A DNA stretch of 64,000 bases from Actinoallomurus liliacearum (GCF_039542035.1 NZ_BAABHJ010000040.1:558001-622000), one strand, 5' to 3'; shown: positions 16,930 to 25,736, numbered from the stretch's first letter. Numbers and translations are program-made. Notes: a model not told the origin generated them from the letters alone.

Positions 16930-17633
16930 GGTGCGGCCTCCACCCGTACGTCGTCCGCCACGACCCGGCCGTCGCGCATCCGGATCTGGCGGGGCAGCGT
17001 CGCGGCGATGTCGCGATCGTGAGTGATCACGATGACCGTGGTGCCGCCCGCGGCCAGTTCGCGGAGCAGGCCCATCACCCCGGCGCCCGTGCTGGTGTCC
17101 AGCGCGCCGGTCGGCTCGTCGGCCAGCAGCATCGCCGGTTCGCCGACCACCGCGCGGGCGATCGCCACCCGCTGCTTCTCCCCGCCCGAGAGCTGGTGCG
17201 GCCGGTGGCCGAGCCGGTGGGCGAGACCGACGCGTTCGAGGGCCAGGCGTGCGCGGCGCCGGCGTTCCGCCAGGGGAACGCCGGCGTACAGCAGGCCGTC
17301 GGCGACGTTGTCCAGCGCGCCGACCCCGGCGGCGAGGTGGAACTGCTGGAAGACGAAACCGATCCTCCGGGCACGCAGCGCGGAGAGCCGTCGATCCGAC
17401 ATCGTCGACACGTCGCGGCCCTCGATGTGCACCGTGCCGGCGCTGGGCCGGTCCAGCGTGCCGATGAGGTGCAGCAACGTCGACTTACCGGAGCCGGACG
17501 GCCCGACGATCGCGGCCGCCTCACCGGCCTCGATCCGGAGCGTCACCCCGTCCAGGGCCGTGACGTCGCCCGGGTACTCCTTGCGTACTTCGCGCAGTTC
17601 CACGACCGGCTCGTTTCCCATGGGGTCGCTCAC
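16926..17633 (-). CDS. ABC transporter ATPase (MacB/LolD type)
   Basis: 235 residues. Walker A GPSGSGKST, Q-loop FVFQQFH, signature LSGGEKQRVAIARA, Walker B MLLADEPTGALD and the H-loop THD are intact. I took the GTG at 17633, overlapping the previous stop as GTGA, over the ATG at 17621, because neither has a strong ribosome-binding site and coupling favours the overlap. It energises the adjacent FtsX-like permease. Confidence 0.93.
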   Translation of the reverse strand: MSDPMGNEPVVELREVRKEYPGDVTALDGVTLRIEAGEAAAIVGPSGSGKSTLLHLIGTLDRPSAGTVHIEGRDVSTMSDRRLSALRARRIGFVFQQFHLAAGVGALDNVADGLLYAGVPLAERRRRARLALERVGLAHRLGHRPHQLSGGEKQRVAIARAVVGEPAMLLADEPTGALDTSTGAGVMGLLRELAAGGTTVIVITHDRDIAATLPRQIRMRDGRVVADDVRVEAAP

Positions 17634-18676
17634 TTCGGCACCCCCACGCTCATGCCCTCGGACAGGCCGGAGCCGGAGATCTCCACCTTGCCCTGGGTGA
17701 ACGCGCCGGTCTCCACGGGGACCGTACGGACGCGCCCACCGTCGACGACCTGCACGGCGTAGCCGCCGTCGGACTGGGCGAGCAGTGCCTCGATCGGCGC
17801 GGAGAGGACGTTCTCGTGCCGTCTGCTGGTGAGGTAGACCGCCACCGGCGCCTTGTCGAAGGAGCCCAGGGAGCCCTGGTCGTCGACGGCGACGGTGACC
17901 GCGACGGTGGTGGGGTCGTTCCCCTGTCCCGCCGTGGCGACCTTGCCGACCTTGGTGATCCGGCCCTTGGTCGTTCCGCCGCCGGGGAGTTCGACCGACA
18001 CCTTGGCGCCCTTCTTGGCGAGCCGCTGGTACTGCACGTCGAGGTTGACGTCCACCTGTCGGGTGGTGCCGGTGTAGGTGAGCACCGGGCCGCTCACCCG
18101 GTCCCCGACCTGCGCCTTCCGCTCGGCGACCCGGATCGCGCCGGATGCGAACAGGACGGAGCCGGGCGCGACCTTGCCGGTCTCGTCGAGGCCGAGGTCC
18201 TCCTGCCAGCGTTTCACCGCCGCCGCGGTGGCGGCGGTGTAGGTCTCGTCGACCGTGAACCCCGTGTAGCCCAGGGCCTGGAGGTTCCGCTCGAACTGCA
18301 GGACGTCCCGGCCCTTCGTGCCGTCGGCGAGGGTCCGGTACAGCGGCAGCGCCCCGTACAGCAGCGGCACCGGGTGGTCGTCGACCCGGTAGGCGGACCG
18401 GCCGCGCGAGATCACGCTGCCGGGCGCGGCCAGCCACGTCAGGACGCCGCGGCCGCCCGCGCCGGCCATGGTGCGCGTCGAGCCGTATCCGAGGGTGCCG
18501 TCCACTTTCTGGGTCTCCACCAGCGTGGTCCGCTCGATCCGCGCGGTCGCGGGCGGCAGGGAACTGCGCCCGGTGGGCGTTCCACCCCCTCCGCCCAGGC
18601 CGGCCGCCGCCAGCCCGGCGACGCCGACCAGGACCACGCCGGCCACGCTCAGGGCCGCGACGCGGACCCTGCTCAA
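17630..18676 (-). CDS. Membrane-anchored fusion protein with peptidoglycan-binding domain
   Basis: 348 residues from a TTG at 18676 that overlaps the lipoprotein stop (TTGA) and has GGAG 7 nt upstream. One N-terminal membrane anchor (VAALSVAGVVLVGVAGLAAAGL) is followed by an HlyD/RND-fusion-like barrel. A PG_binding_1 domain sits near 125-170 (VLQFERNLQALGY ... AVKRWQEDLGL), then a C-terminal membrane-proximal domain. This architecture is typical of actinobacterial partners of MacB-type ABC systems and probably links the transporter to the cell wall. Confidence 0.88.
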   Translation of the reverse strand: MSRVRVAALSVAGVVLVGVAGLAAAGLGGGGGTPTGRSSLPPATARIERTTLVETQKVDGTLGYGSTRTMAGAGGRGVLTWLAAPGSVISRGRSAYRVDDHPVPLLYGALPLYRTLADGTKGRDVLQFERNLQALGYTGFTVDETYTAATAAAVKRWQEDLGLDETGKVAPGSVLFASGAIRVAERKAQVGDRVSGPVLTYTGTTRQVDVNLDVQYQRLAKKGAKVSVELPGGGTTKGRITKVGKVATAGQGNDPTTVAVTVAVDDQGSLGSFDKAPVAVYLTSRRHENVLSAPIEALLAQSDGGYAVQVVDGGRVRTVPVETGAFTQGKVEISGSGLSEGMSVGVPK

Positions 18677-19233
18677 CTTCCACTCCGGTTGAGGGACCGG
18701 CCGCCGCCCGGCCGGTACTGGGCGCAGGCCTTGTCCGCGCTCTTGAACGTCTGGCTCTCCGGGTCGGCGCCGGTGCGGCCCTGAGAACCGGTTGCGCTTT
18801 CGCGCTTCATCACGATGCCGCCGTCGGGATTCGGGTCGGGCATGTCGACGCCGTGCTGACGCATGCACTTGGTGTATGCGCGCATCTTCGCCAGATCCGC
18901 CGCACTGAGCTGCTTCGGTTTCCCGCCGTTCGGCTGCAGATGGCCGCATTTGGCCTGGGCGGCCTTCAACGTCTGGTCGTCCGAGCCTTTCGCGGCGTTC
19001 GGCTTGCCACTGCCACCCTGGACATCGATCCGTATCCTGCCGTTCCCGTCGGACTGCGGGTCGGCCATGTTGACGCCGTTGGCCCGCATGCATTTGGCGT
19101 ACGCCCGCATCTTCGCCAGATCACTCGAGGCACTGGCCTGGGCGTTCGTCGTCTTGTGCCCCGACCCGCAGGCCGGCAGGCCGAAGAGGAGCGCGGGCGC
19201 CAGGACCAGCGCCGGGATCGTCTTTCTTCGCAT
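18673..19233 (-). CDS. Lipoprotein with two internal homologous repeats
   Basis: 186 residues from the ATG at 19233 (GGGGAG upstream). The lipobox LPAC is at about residue 21. Two copies of a ~60-residue unit follow: DLAKMRAYAKCMRANGVNMADP and DLAKMRAYTKCMRQHGVDMPDP, each followed by a QTLKAAQAKCG or QTFKSADKACA element. Each unit has two cysteines, probably one disulfide per unit. It is first gene of the ABC operon, divergent from the two-component system. It probably senses or delivers something at the outer face of the membrane; function unknown. Confidence 0.8.
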   Translation of the reverse strand: MRRKTIPALVLAPALLFGLPACGSGHKTTNAQASASSDLAKMRAYAKCMRANGVNMADPQSDGNGRIRIDVQGGSGKPNAAKGSDDQTLKAAQAKCGHLQPNGGKPKQLSAADLAKMRAYTKCMRQHGVDMPDPNPDGGIVMKRESATGSQGRTGADPESQTFKSADKACAQYRPGGGRSLNRSGS

Positions 19234-19300
19234 GCGTCGTCTCCCCACGACTTCGCCGGGCGCTTCCCGGCGAACTGCGAGGAGTCAAATCGTCGGTCGA

Positions 19301-19341
19301 TAACCCGGGCGTAACCGGTTGTGGTTATGCCGGCGTTATGC
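19301..19341. promoter_or_regulatory. Two 11-bp-spaced direct repeats, candidate response-regulator box
   Basis: TAACC recurs at 19301 and 19312, and GTTATGC at 19324 and 19335, both with an exact 11-bp period. TAAC and GTTA are reverse complements, so the two pairs face each other. An 11-bp direct repeat is the usual binding unit of OmpR/PhoB-family regulators. The site lies in the 162-bp gap between the lipoprotein/ABC operon and the response-regulator gene, so it could control both. Confidence 0.5.
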
Positions 19342-19395
19342 GCGATGGCGCACGCTGTTCCACGACGTTCGTCGAACGAGTTCTGGACGGGAAAC

Positions 19396-20052
19396 GTGCG
19401 CGTACTCATCGCCGAGGACGAGCGGATGCTCGCCGATTCGATCGCCGAGGGGCTGCGGGCGGAGGCCCTCGCCGTGGACGTGGCCTACGACGGGGACGCC
19501 ACGCTCGAACTCCTCGGCGTCAACGACTACGACGTGCTCGTGCTCGACCGCGACCTGCCGGTCGTGCACGGCGACGACGTCTGCCGGGCGGTCGTCGAGT
19601 CCGGGGCGCACGTGCGGGTGCTGATGCTCACCGCCGCCGCCGCGGTACGGGCGCGGGTGGAGGGGCTCGGGCTCGGCGCGGACGACTACCTGACCAAGCC
19701 GTTCGCCTTCGAGGAGCTGGTGGCCCGGATCCACGCGCTCGGCCGGCGCGCCCGCCCGGCGGACCCGCCCGCGCTGCAGCGCGCCGGGATCCGGCTCGAC
19801 CCCGCACGCCGGGAGGTCTACCGGGACGGGCGCTACGTGCACCTGGCACGCAAGGAGTTCGGCCTGCTGGCCGAGCTGCTGCGCGCGGACGGCGCGGTCG
19901 TCTCGGCGGAGCGGCTCCTGGAGAAGGTCTGGGACGAGCACACCGACCCGTTCACCAACACCGTACGGGTGACGATGATGAAGCTTCGCCGCAAGCTCGG
20001 CGACCCGCCCGTCGTGGAGACCGTCCAGGGAGTGGGGTACCGCATCACATGA
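19396..20052 (+). CDS. OmpR-family response regulator
   Basis: 218 residues from a GTG at 19396 (GACGGGAAAC upstream); longer ATG-started frames lack a site. Receiver residues are D8, phospho-acceptor D51 (LVLDRDLP), T79 and K101. The C-terminal winged helix (about 125-218) carries RKEFGLLAELLRADGAVVS and TVRVTMMKLRRKLGD. It overlaps the kinase start by ATGA. It probably controls the divergent ABC operon through the 11-bp repeats nearby. Confidence 0.93.
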   Translation: MRVLIAEDERMLADSIAEGLRAEALAVDVAYDGDATLELLGVNDYDVLVLDRDLPVVHGDDVCRAVVESGAHVRVLMLTAAAAVRARVEGLGLGADDYLTKPFAFEELVARIHALGRRARPADPPALQRAGIRLDPARREVYRDGRYVHLARKEFGLLAELLRADGAVVSAERLLEKVWDEHTDPFTNTVRVTMMKLRRKLGDPPVVETVQGVGYRIT

Positions 20053-21269
20053 GGCCACTCGCACAGCGGCTGCAGCCCACGATCCGCGTCCGGCTCACAC
20101 TGGTGTACGGCGGGCTGTTCCTGGTCGGTGGCATCGTGATGCTGACCCTGACCTACCTCCTCGCCAAGAACAACATCCAGCCGGACCGACCGGCCGGCGT
20201 GACGGCCGTCCAGATCGAGCGGACCGCCGCACCCGGCGAGGCGAACCCGGCCACGCCCGCTCCCGGCAAGGTGTACACGTCCAGGCAGGCCGTCTACACG
20301 GCCAATCAGACGAAGGGCATGCTCCTGAAGGCGCGGGAGGACTCGGCGCAGCAGACGCTCGACTCGCTGCTCACCCAGGGCGGCATCGCGCTGGCGGTCG
20401 TGGGCGCGGCCGCGCTCGGGCTCGGCTGGTTCTTCGCCGACCGGGCGCTGCGGCCCGTCCACCGGATCACCGAGACCGCCCGTCGCGTGGCGCACAGCCG
20501 CAACCTCACCGAGCGGATCGCCTACACCGGGCCGCGCGACGACGTGAAAGAGCTGGCCGACACGTTCGACATGATGCTGGAGCGGCTGGCCCGGGCGTTC
20601 GAGGGGCAGCGGAGGTTCGTCGACAACGCCTCCCACGAGCTGCGTACGCCCCTGGCCATCAACCGGACCCTCATCGACGTGGCGGTACGCCGCCCGGGCG
20701 CCGGCGAGGACGTCAGGCGACTCGGAGAGTCGCTGCTCATCGTCGGCGATCGGCACGAGCGGCTCATCGAAGGGCTGCTCACCCTCGCCGGCAGCGAGAA
20801 CTCCGTCGTCGACACGTCACCGCTCGACCTCGCCGACGTGGGCGCGCACGTCCTCGACCAGGCCAAGGCCGAGACGGACGGCCGCGGCCTGACCGTGCGC
20901 CGCGCCCTCGACCGCGCCCCGACCGAGGGCGACCCGGTCCTCGTGGAACGGCTCGTGCAGAACCTGGTCGAGAACGCGACCAGGTACAACGTCGACGGCG
21001 GTGGAGTGTGGCTGTCCACCCGGCGGAGCGCGCGGCTCGCCGAGGTCGTCGTCGCCAACACCGGCCCGGTCGTCCCGGCCTACGAGGTCGAGACGCTGTT
21101 CGAGCCGTTCCGGCGGCTGCGGAGCGACCGGCTGCGCTCCGACCGGGGCACCGGTCTGGGACTGTCGATCGTCCGCGCCATCGCGACCGCCCACGGCGGT
21201 ACCGTGACCGCCGTCCCCCGGGAGGGCGGCGGTCTCGTCGTGACGGTGCGGCTGCCGTCGGCCGGCTGA
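20049..21269 (+). CDS. Membrane sensor histidine kinase
   Basis: 406 residues. Two membrane helices (about 17-38 and 112-130) bracket a short ~70-residue outer loop. HAMP is at about 131-185, and the H-box FVDNASHELRTPL has H196. The ATPase domain has the N-box NLVENATRY and the G2 box GTGLGLSIV. It is coupled to the response-regulator gene by a 4-nt overlap. The outer loop is short and Pro/Ala rich, as in envelope-stress sensors of Gram-positive bacteria. With the adjacent MacB-type exporter it resembles antibiotic- or envelope-sensing modules. Confidence 0.93.
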   Translation: MRPLAQRLQPTIRVRLTLVYGGLFLVGGIVMLTLTYLLAKNNIQPDRPAGVTAVQIERTAAPGEANPATPAPGKVYTSRQAVYTANQTKGMLLKAREDSAQQTLDSLLTQGGIALAVVGAAALGLGWFFADRALRPVHRITETARRVAHSRNLTERIAYTGPRDDVKELADTFDMMLERLARAFEGQRRFVDNASHELRTPLAINRTLIDVAVRRPGAGEDVRRLGESLLIVGDRHERLIEGLLTLAGSENSVVDTSPLDLADVGAHVLDQAKAETDGRGLTVRRALDRAPTEGDPVLVERLVQNLVENATRYNVDGGGVWLSTRRSARLAEVVVANTGPVVPAYEVETLFEPFRRLRSDRLRSDRGTGLGLSIVRAIATAHGGTVTAVPREGGGLVVTVRLPSAG

Positions 21270-21370
21270 GCGCGGCGACGAGTCGCCGCGCGTCCTGCCC
21301 GGTCACCGTGCCGCAGACGGCCTCGGCCGCCGAGCGGAACACAGGCCCAGTCGCCCGCGCGGAGGCAGGA

Positions 21371-22696
21371 TCAGTCGCCGCGCCACCAGCGGACCAGGGC
21401 ATTGCTCCGCCGGGGAGCGGCGTTGCGCAGCGCCGTCGCCAGGCCGCCGGCCAGGCCCATCTCCTGACCGCCGGGGGTCGGCGGCGGCGGAATGTGAATG
21501 GGCGAGAAGCGCACCGGCAGCGAGACCAGGGCGCGCTGGGCGAACCCGGGCCGCCACTCCAGCCGACTCGCGGGGACGGCCAGCTCCATGTCCGGCAGGG
21601 CGTCGAGCACCTTCTCGATGGCGACCGAGGCGATCATGCGCGCCTCGCCCTGCGACGGGCACTTGTGCGGACCCGCCCCCCAGGCCAGGTGGGCGCGGTT
21701 GCCCGCCCGGTTCGTGGACGCGGCCGCCGGGTCGGTGTTGGCGGCCGCGAAGCCGATGACGACCGGCTGGTCCGCCGGCAGCCGTACGCCACGCAGGTCG
21801 ACGTCCTGCGTGGGGTAGCTGACCGCCCAGTTCGCCAGCGGCGGGTCGGCCCACAGGACCTCGTCGATCGCGTCCTCGACGGGCAGGCTGCCGCCGGACA
21901 GGTCGCCGGCGAACCGGTCGTCGGACAGCAGCAGGAGCAGCGCGTTGGCGATGAGGTTCTGCTCCGGCTCGGTGGCGAGGCCCACGAGCAGGGCGATCTG
22001 CTCGATCAGCTCCTCGTCGGTGAGCTGGGCCGGGTGGGCGATCAGCCACGACGTCAGGTCCTGGTCCGGTCGGGCGCGCTTGAGCGCGACCAGTTCGGCC
22101 ACGGCCTTCATCATGATCTGGTTGCTGTTCGCCGTGTCGACGTTCTCGACGAAACCCCGCATCCCGACGACGATGCGGGTTCCGATGTCGGACGGGCAGC
22201 CCAGGATCTCGTTGAACACCAGGATGGGCAGGAGCAGCGCGTACTCGGCGCGCAGGTCCACTGTGCCCTTCTCGGAGAACCCCCGGATGAGCGCCTCGAC
22301 GTTGCGTTCGACGGACTCACGCAGGATGGTCGAGTCGACCCTGGACAGGCTGTCGGCGATCGCCGTGCGCAGCCGGACATGTGCGGCGCCGTCCGACAGG
22401 TTGCAGGCCGGCCGGTACATCATGAACGGCAGGACCGGGCAGTCGGGCGGGACGCCCTGCTGCCACCGGCGGGCGTCCTTCGGGAAGGTGACGGGGTCGC
22501 GCAGCACGTCGAGGGCGGCGCTGTACGAGATGACCAGGGACGCCGGGACACCCGGGGCCAGCTCGACGGGAGCGACCGGACCGTATCGGCGTAGGGCCTC
22601 GTAGACGCGCTGCGGGCGGGCTGCGAAATCCGGACCGTACAGCGGCGTCCGTCCGCCGTGGGCGGGACATCCGGCCGCGAACGCGTCAGAACTCAC
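21371..22696 (-). CDS. Atypical cytochrome P450 of the conservon (CYP157-like)
   Basis: 441 residues. The heme loop is WGAGPHKCPSQGEA with C346, having W in place of the usual F. The I-helix position reads GLATEPE (240-246). The K-helix ExxR is replaced by EVLW (279-282), so the conserved Glu-Arg pair is broken. Loss of ExxR at a conservon is the known hallmark of Streptomyces CYP157 proteins. A proline-rich C-terminal tail is extra. It overlaps the GTPase gene by 11 nt, as last gene of the cvn operon. Catalysis cannot be assumed. Confidence 0.9.
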   Translation of the reverse strand: MSSDAFAAGCPAHGGRTPLYGPDFAARPQRVYEALRRYGPVAPVELAPGVPASLVISYSAALDVLRDPVTFPKDARRWQQGVPPDCPVLPFMMYRPACNLSDGAAHVRLRTAIADSLSRVDSTILRESVERNVEALIRGFSEKGTVDLRAEYALLLPILVFNEILGCPSDIGTRIVVGMRGFVENVDTANSNQIMMKAVAELVALKRARPDQDLTSWLIAHPAQLTDEELIEQIALLVGLATEPEQNLIANALLLLLSDDRFAGDLSGGSLPVEDAIDEVLWADPPLANWAVSYPTQDVDLRGVRLPADQPVVIGFAAANTDPAAASTNRAGNRAHLAWGAGPHKCPSQGEARMIASVAIEKVLDALPDMELAVPASRLEWRPGFAQRALVSLPVRFSPIHIPPPPTPGGQEMGLAGGLATALRNAAPRRSNALVRWWRGD

Positions 22697-23291
22697 GAAT
22701 GCTCCCGTTCTGGATCGCGATGAGGTACTCGACGAGAGTGATCAGCGCGCGGGTCGAGGACACCCGATCCCGGGCGTCGCAGGTGATCAGCGGCGTCGAG
22801 GGCAGCAGGTCGAGGGCTTCGCGCAGCTCCTCCTCGGCGAAGGTCGGCGCGCCGTCGAACTGGTTGATGGCGACGGCGTACCGCAGCTTCTGCTCCTCGA
22901 GGAAGCCCATGATGTCGAAGGACTGCTCGAGCCGCCGGGTGTCCGCCAGCACGAGCGCGCCGAGGGCCCCGCGTGACAGGTCGTGCCACAGCTGCGTGAA
23001 CCGGTGCTGCCCGGGAGTGCCGAACAGGTACAGCACGAGGTCGTCGGTCAGCGTCAGCCGGCCGAAGTCCATGGCGACGGTGGTCGTCTCCTTGTCGGGG
23101 ACCCCGGCGAGGTCGTCGATCAAGGCGCCGGCCTGCGTCATCCGTTCCTCGGTGCGCAGCGGCCGGATCTCCGACAGCGTGCCGACCAGCGTCGTCTTGC
23201 CGACGGCGAAGTGACCGACGATCAACAGCTTGACCGAGGTCCGTACGGTCTCGCGCACATAGGTGCCATCAGAGACGAGCGCGGAGTCCAT
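22686..23291 (-). CDS. cvnD: Conservon small GTPase
   Basis: 201 residues. Walker A GHFAVGKT at 26-33 and switch II FGTPGQHRF near 90. Position 93 is Pro in the G3 motif (GTPGQ), as in bacterial MglA/Cvn GTPases. INQFDG serves as the NKxD equivalent. With CvnA, CvnB and CvnC it forms a membrane-associated complex likened to eukaryotic G-protein signalling in Streptomyces. It overlaps CvnC by 23 nt and the P450 by 11 nt. Confidence 0.93.
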   Translation of the reverse strand: MDSALVSDGTYVRETVRTSVKLLIVGHFAVGKTTLVGTLSEIRPLRTEERMTQAGALIDDLAGVPDKETTTVAMDFGRLTLTDDLVLYLFGTPGQHRFTQLWHDLSRGALGALVLADTRRLEQSFDIMGFLEEQKLRYAVAINQFDGAPTFAEEELREALDLLPSTPLITCDARDRVSSTRALITLVEYLIAIQNGSIREF

Positions 23292-23622
23292 TCAGCACCT
23301 CCTGGAGAAGCCGGGTCGAGGTCTCGCCGTCGTCCGGCCCGCCGACCCGGGTCACGATGTGGCCGCTGTCCACCAGATCCGAGAGCAGGACCTTGACGAC
23401 GCTGAGGGGAAGAGAGAGGTGACCGGCGACCTCGGCCACTGAGAGGGCGCCGCCCCGGCACAGCTCCAGGACCCGGCGCTTCTCCGGGCTGAGGCCGGTC
23501 ATGTCCGTGCGCGCGGCCATGACGAGCGTGACGAGGTCGAAGATGTTGCGGGTCGGGCGGGCACGCCCGCCCGTCACCACGTGCGGCCGGACCAGAGCGC
23601 GTTCCCGCCGACTAGGAGTCAT
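23269..23622 (-). CDS. cvnC: Conservon DUF742 protein
   Basis: 117 residues of the DUF742 family: RALVRPHVVTGGRARPTRN at the N-terminus, then a winged-helix-like core (LSPEKRRVLELCRGGALSVAEVAGHLSLPLSVVKVLLSDLVDSG cited in outline). It is an intermediate of the Cvn complex that contacts CvnA or CvnD; there is no catalytic motif. It lies between cvnB and cvnD with tight overlaps. Confidence 0.92.
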   Translation of the reverse strand: MTPSRRERALVRPHVVTGGRARPTRNIFDLVTLVMAARTDMTGLSPEKRRVLELCRGGALSVAEVAGHLSLPLSVVKVLLSDLVDSGHIVTRVGGPDDGETSTRLLQEVLNGLRARL

Positions 23623-23686
23623 GCGTCCTCCTTCGTCGGGGGAGGGACCGGAGACGCCGTGTTCTCGCTTCGCTCGCTTCGCTCGC

Positions 23687-24103
23687 TCATGCCGTGATGC
23701 CGCCCGGGGTTTGTCTCGGCGGAGCGGTCAGCTCCTTGCCCAGGCGCTGGACGAGTTCCTGCAGGCGGAAGGAGATCGCCTCCATGTCGACGCGTTCCGT
23801 CGTCGAGACCGCGAGGTACGCGCCGGGACCGGCGGCGACGAGGAAGGCGTATCCGTCGTCGAACTCGGTCACGGTCTGCCGCCAGGGGGTGCGCGCGTCG
23901 CCGCAGAACTCCGCCGAGCTGCGGGCCAGCGACTGCAGCCCGGACATCCCGGCCGCGTGGCGTTCGGCGTCGTCACGGTTGATGCGCTCGGAGTAGGCCA
24001 TCAGCAGGCCGTCCGCGGACAGCAGGATGGCGTGCCGGGTCTCCGGCATTTTCAGGGCGTCGTCGAGCATCCAGCCGAGCTTGTTGTTCGCGTCCTGCGT
24101 CAT
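23687..24103 (-). CDS. cvnB: Conservon roadblock/LC7 protein
   Basis: 138 residues from the ATG at 24103, which overlaps the cvnA stop as ATGA. Roadblock/LC7 fold: LGWMLDDALKMPETRHAILLSADGLLMAYS, with the central FLVAAGPGAYLAVSTT strand, quoted in outline. MglB-like proteins of this type act on the partner GTPase. A larger frame that extends into the cvnA region is a shadow. Confidence 0.93.
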   Translation of the reverse strand: MTQDANNKLGWMLDDALKMPETRHAILLSADGLLMAYSERINRDDAERHAAGMSGLQSLARSSAEFCGDARTPWRQTVTEFDDGYAFLVAAGPGAYLAVSTTERVDMEAISFRLQELVQRLGKELTAPPRQTPGGITA

Positions 24104-25536
24104 TCGGCGATATTCCCTTCGGACTCCGGAGAACCAGTGGCACGGCCGGCTCGGGTACCGCGCTGCCAGGCGCCCATCCCGGCGGCGACATCCCGCGGCG
24201 GGCGGATGGAGGGCGACGTCTCGGTCGACGGTACGGGCCGCTCGCCCGTGTCGGTGACGCGCCGACGCTTCGGCAGGCCGTTCGCGGTGACCGGGCGCTG
24301 CTCCTCTTGCGTGGACGAGACCGGGCTCGGCGTGGTCGGCCGGCTGGGCGCGGGCGGCGTAGGCGGCACGGACGGTGCGGGCGGCATAGGCGGCGCGGGG
24401 GGTCGGCTCGGCATGGTGGGGAGGCTCGGCGCGGGCGGCGTGGACAGGCTCGGCGCGGTCGGGAGACTGGGCGCGGTCGGCAGGCTCGGCGCGGGCTGCT
24501 CGACGCGTACGGGCTGCGGCTCGCTTCGTGCGGGGGCCGGTTCGGTGTCGAGCCGGGTGAGCAGCTCGCTGGGGAGGAACAGGACGGCGCGCACCCCGCC
24601 GTACGGCGAGCTGCTGTCGACGGTCACCCGGAATCCGTACCGCGCGGCGAGTACGCCGACGACGGCGAAGCCGACCTGCGGCGGGTCGCCGAGCCGGTTG
24701 ATGTCCACGGAGTCCCGCCCGGACAGCATCCGATCGGCCCGCTGGATCTCCTCCGCGTCCATGCCGACGCCCGCGTCGTCGATCACGACGGCGACGCCGT
24801 TGTGGGCCTGCCGGAAGTTGACCTCGACGGCGGTGTTCGGCTGGGAGTGGCGGGCGGCGTTGTCCAGGAGCTCGGCGACCGCCAGGACCACCGGCTCGAC
24901 CACGCGGCTGACGACGGCGACGTTCGACTGCGGCTGGACCTCGATGCGCAGGTAGTCGCGGATGCGGGAGGTGGCTCCACGTACGACGTCGACCAGTCCG
25001 GCAGCGGACCGCTGCTGGCCCGGCCACGACCCGCAGAGCACGGCGGTGGCCTGGGCGCGCCGGCCGAGCTGGGCGTTCATGTGGTCGACCTTCATGAGAC
25101 CCTCGAGCACGTCGGGGTCGTCGTGACGTTCCTGCATGGTGGAGATGGCGAGTTGCTGCTCGTTGGCCAGGCTCTGCACGGCGCGCATCATGGCCTTCAC
25201 CGTGACCTTGGCCGCCTGGTCGGCCCGCTCCTTCGCGCGTTCGGCGTATTCCGAGAATGTCGCCAGAATCGCCCGAATGCCCTGTTCGGCGCTGGTTCCG
25301 GCGAAACTCGGGTTGCGCGGGCCGGGCACCGCGACCGGCTTGCCGTAAAGGGACTCCACCAGCGCCGGGACGCGCACCGTGACGAGGTAGCGCAGTTCCT
25401 CGTTACGGATGCGGGCCGTCTCCTCCAGCGCGCCGGCCTGCCGGCGTAGCCGGGAGGCGATCTGCCGCTCCCGTACGAGCAGCACCACGGCGACCAGGAG
25501 CCCGGCCGTCAGGCACACGAAGGCGACCGCCGTCAT
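24100..25536 (-). CDS. cvnA: Conservon sensor histidine-kinase-like protein
   Basis: 478 residues from the ATG at 25536 (GAGGAG upstream). One N-terminal membrane helix is followed by a coiled cytoplasmic region with no classical H-box. The HATPase domain has AVAELLDNAARHS (N-box) and DDAGVGMD (G1). A ~130-residue Pro/Ser/Thr-rich tail (residues about 330-440) contains repeated PSLPTA-type units. The architecture matches CvnA of Streptomyces conservons (nitrate/sulfonate-sensor-like). It is first gene of the five-gene operon cvnA-B-C-D-P450. Confidence 0.92.
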   Translation of the reverse strand: MTAVAFVCLTAGLLVAVVLLVRERQIASRLRRQAGALEETARIRNEELRYLVTVRVPALVESLYGKPVAVPGPRNPSFAGTSAEQGIRAILATFSEYAERAKERADQAAKVTVKAMMRAVQSLANEQQLAISTMQERHDDPDVLEGLMKVDHMNAQLGRRAQATAVLCGSWPGQQRSAAGLVDVVRGATSRIRDYLRIEVQPQSNVAVVSRVVEPVVLAVAELLDNAARHSQPNTAVEVNFRQAHNGVAVVIDDAGVGMDAEEIQRADRMLSGRDSVDINRLGDPPQVGFAVVGVLAARYGFRVTVDSSSPYGGVRAVLFLPSELLTRLDTEPAPARSEPQPVRVEQPAPSLPTAPSLPTAPSLSTPPAPSLPTMPSRPPAPPMPPAPSVPPTPPAPSRPTTPSPVSSTQEEQRPVTANGLPKRRRVTDTGERPVPSTETSPSIRPPRDVAAGMGAWQRGTRAGRATGSPESEGNIAE

Positions 25537-25663
25537 GTATCGCTCCTCAGATCCTCGATGCGGGAAGGGGGAAACGCGAGCGCGCCACATTTCGGGGCAG
25601 TACTCATATAAGTCGCAAAGACTACAGCCCGTGATCTTCGTGTACCAGGGCATCACGAAAAAA

Positions 25664-25687
25664 GACCAGCCCGATGAGGGGCTGGTC
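25664..25687 (-). terminator. Intrinsic terminator of purA
   Basis: A perfect 9-bp stem GACCAGCCC/GGGCTGGTC with a 6-nt loop. Read leftward it is followed by TTTTTT (25658-25663). This is one of the few classical Rho-independent terminators in the window. Confidence 0.85.
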
Positions 25688-25694
25688 GCGAACG

Positions 25695-25729
25695 ACTTGA
25701 CGGCCCTGCGGAAGGCAGGGCCGTCAAGT
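25695..25729 (-). terminator. 15-bp perfect hairpin between purA and its terminator
   Basis: ACTTGACGGCCCTGC pairs perfectly with GCAGGGCCGTCAAGT across GGAAG. It begins 8 bp past the purA stop and probably stabilises the mRNA end or acts with the next hairpin. Confidence 0.75.
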
Positions 25730-25736
25730 CGGCAGG

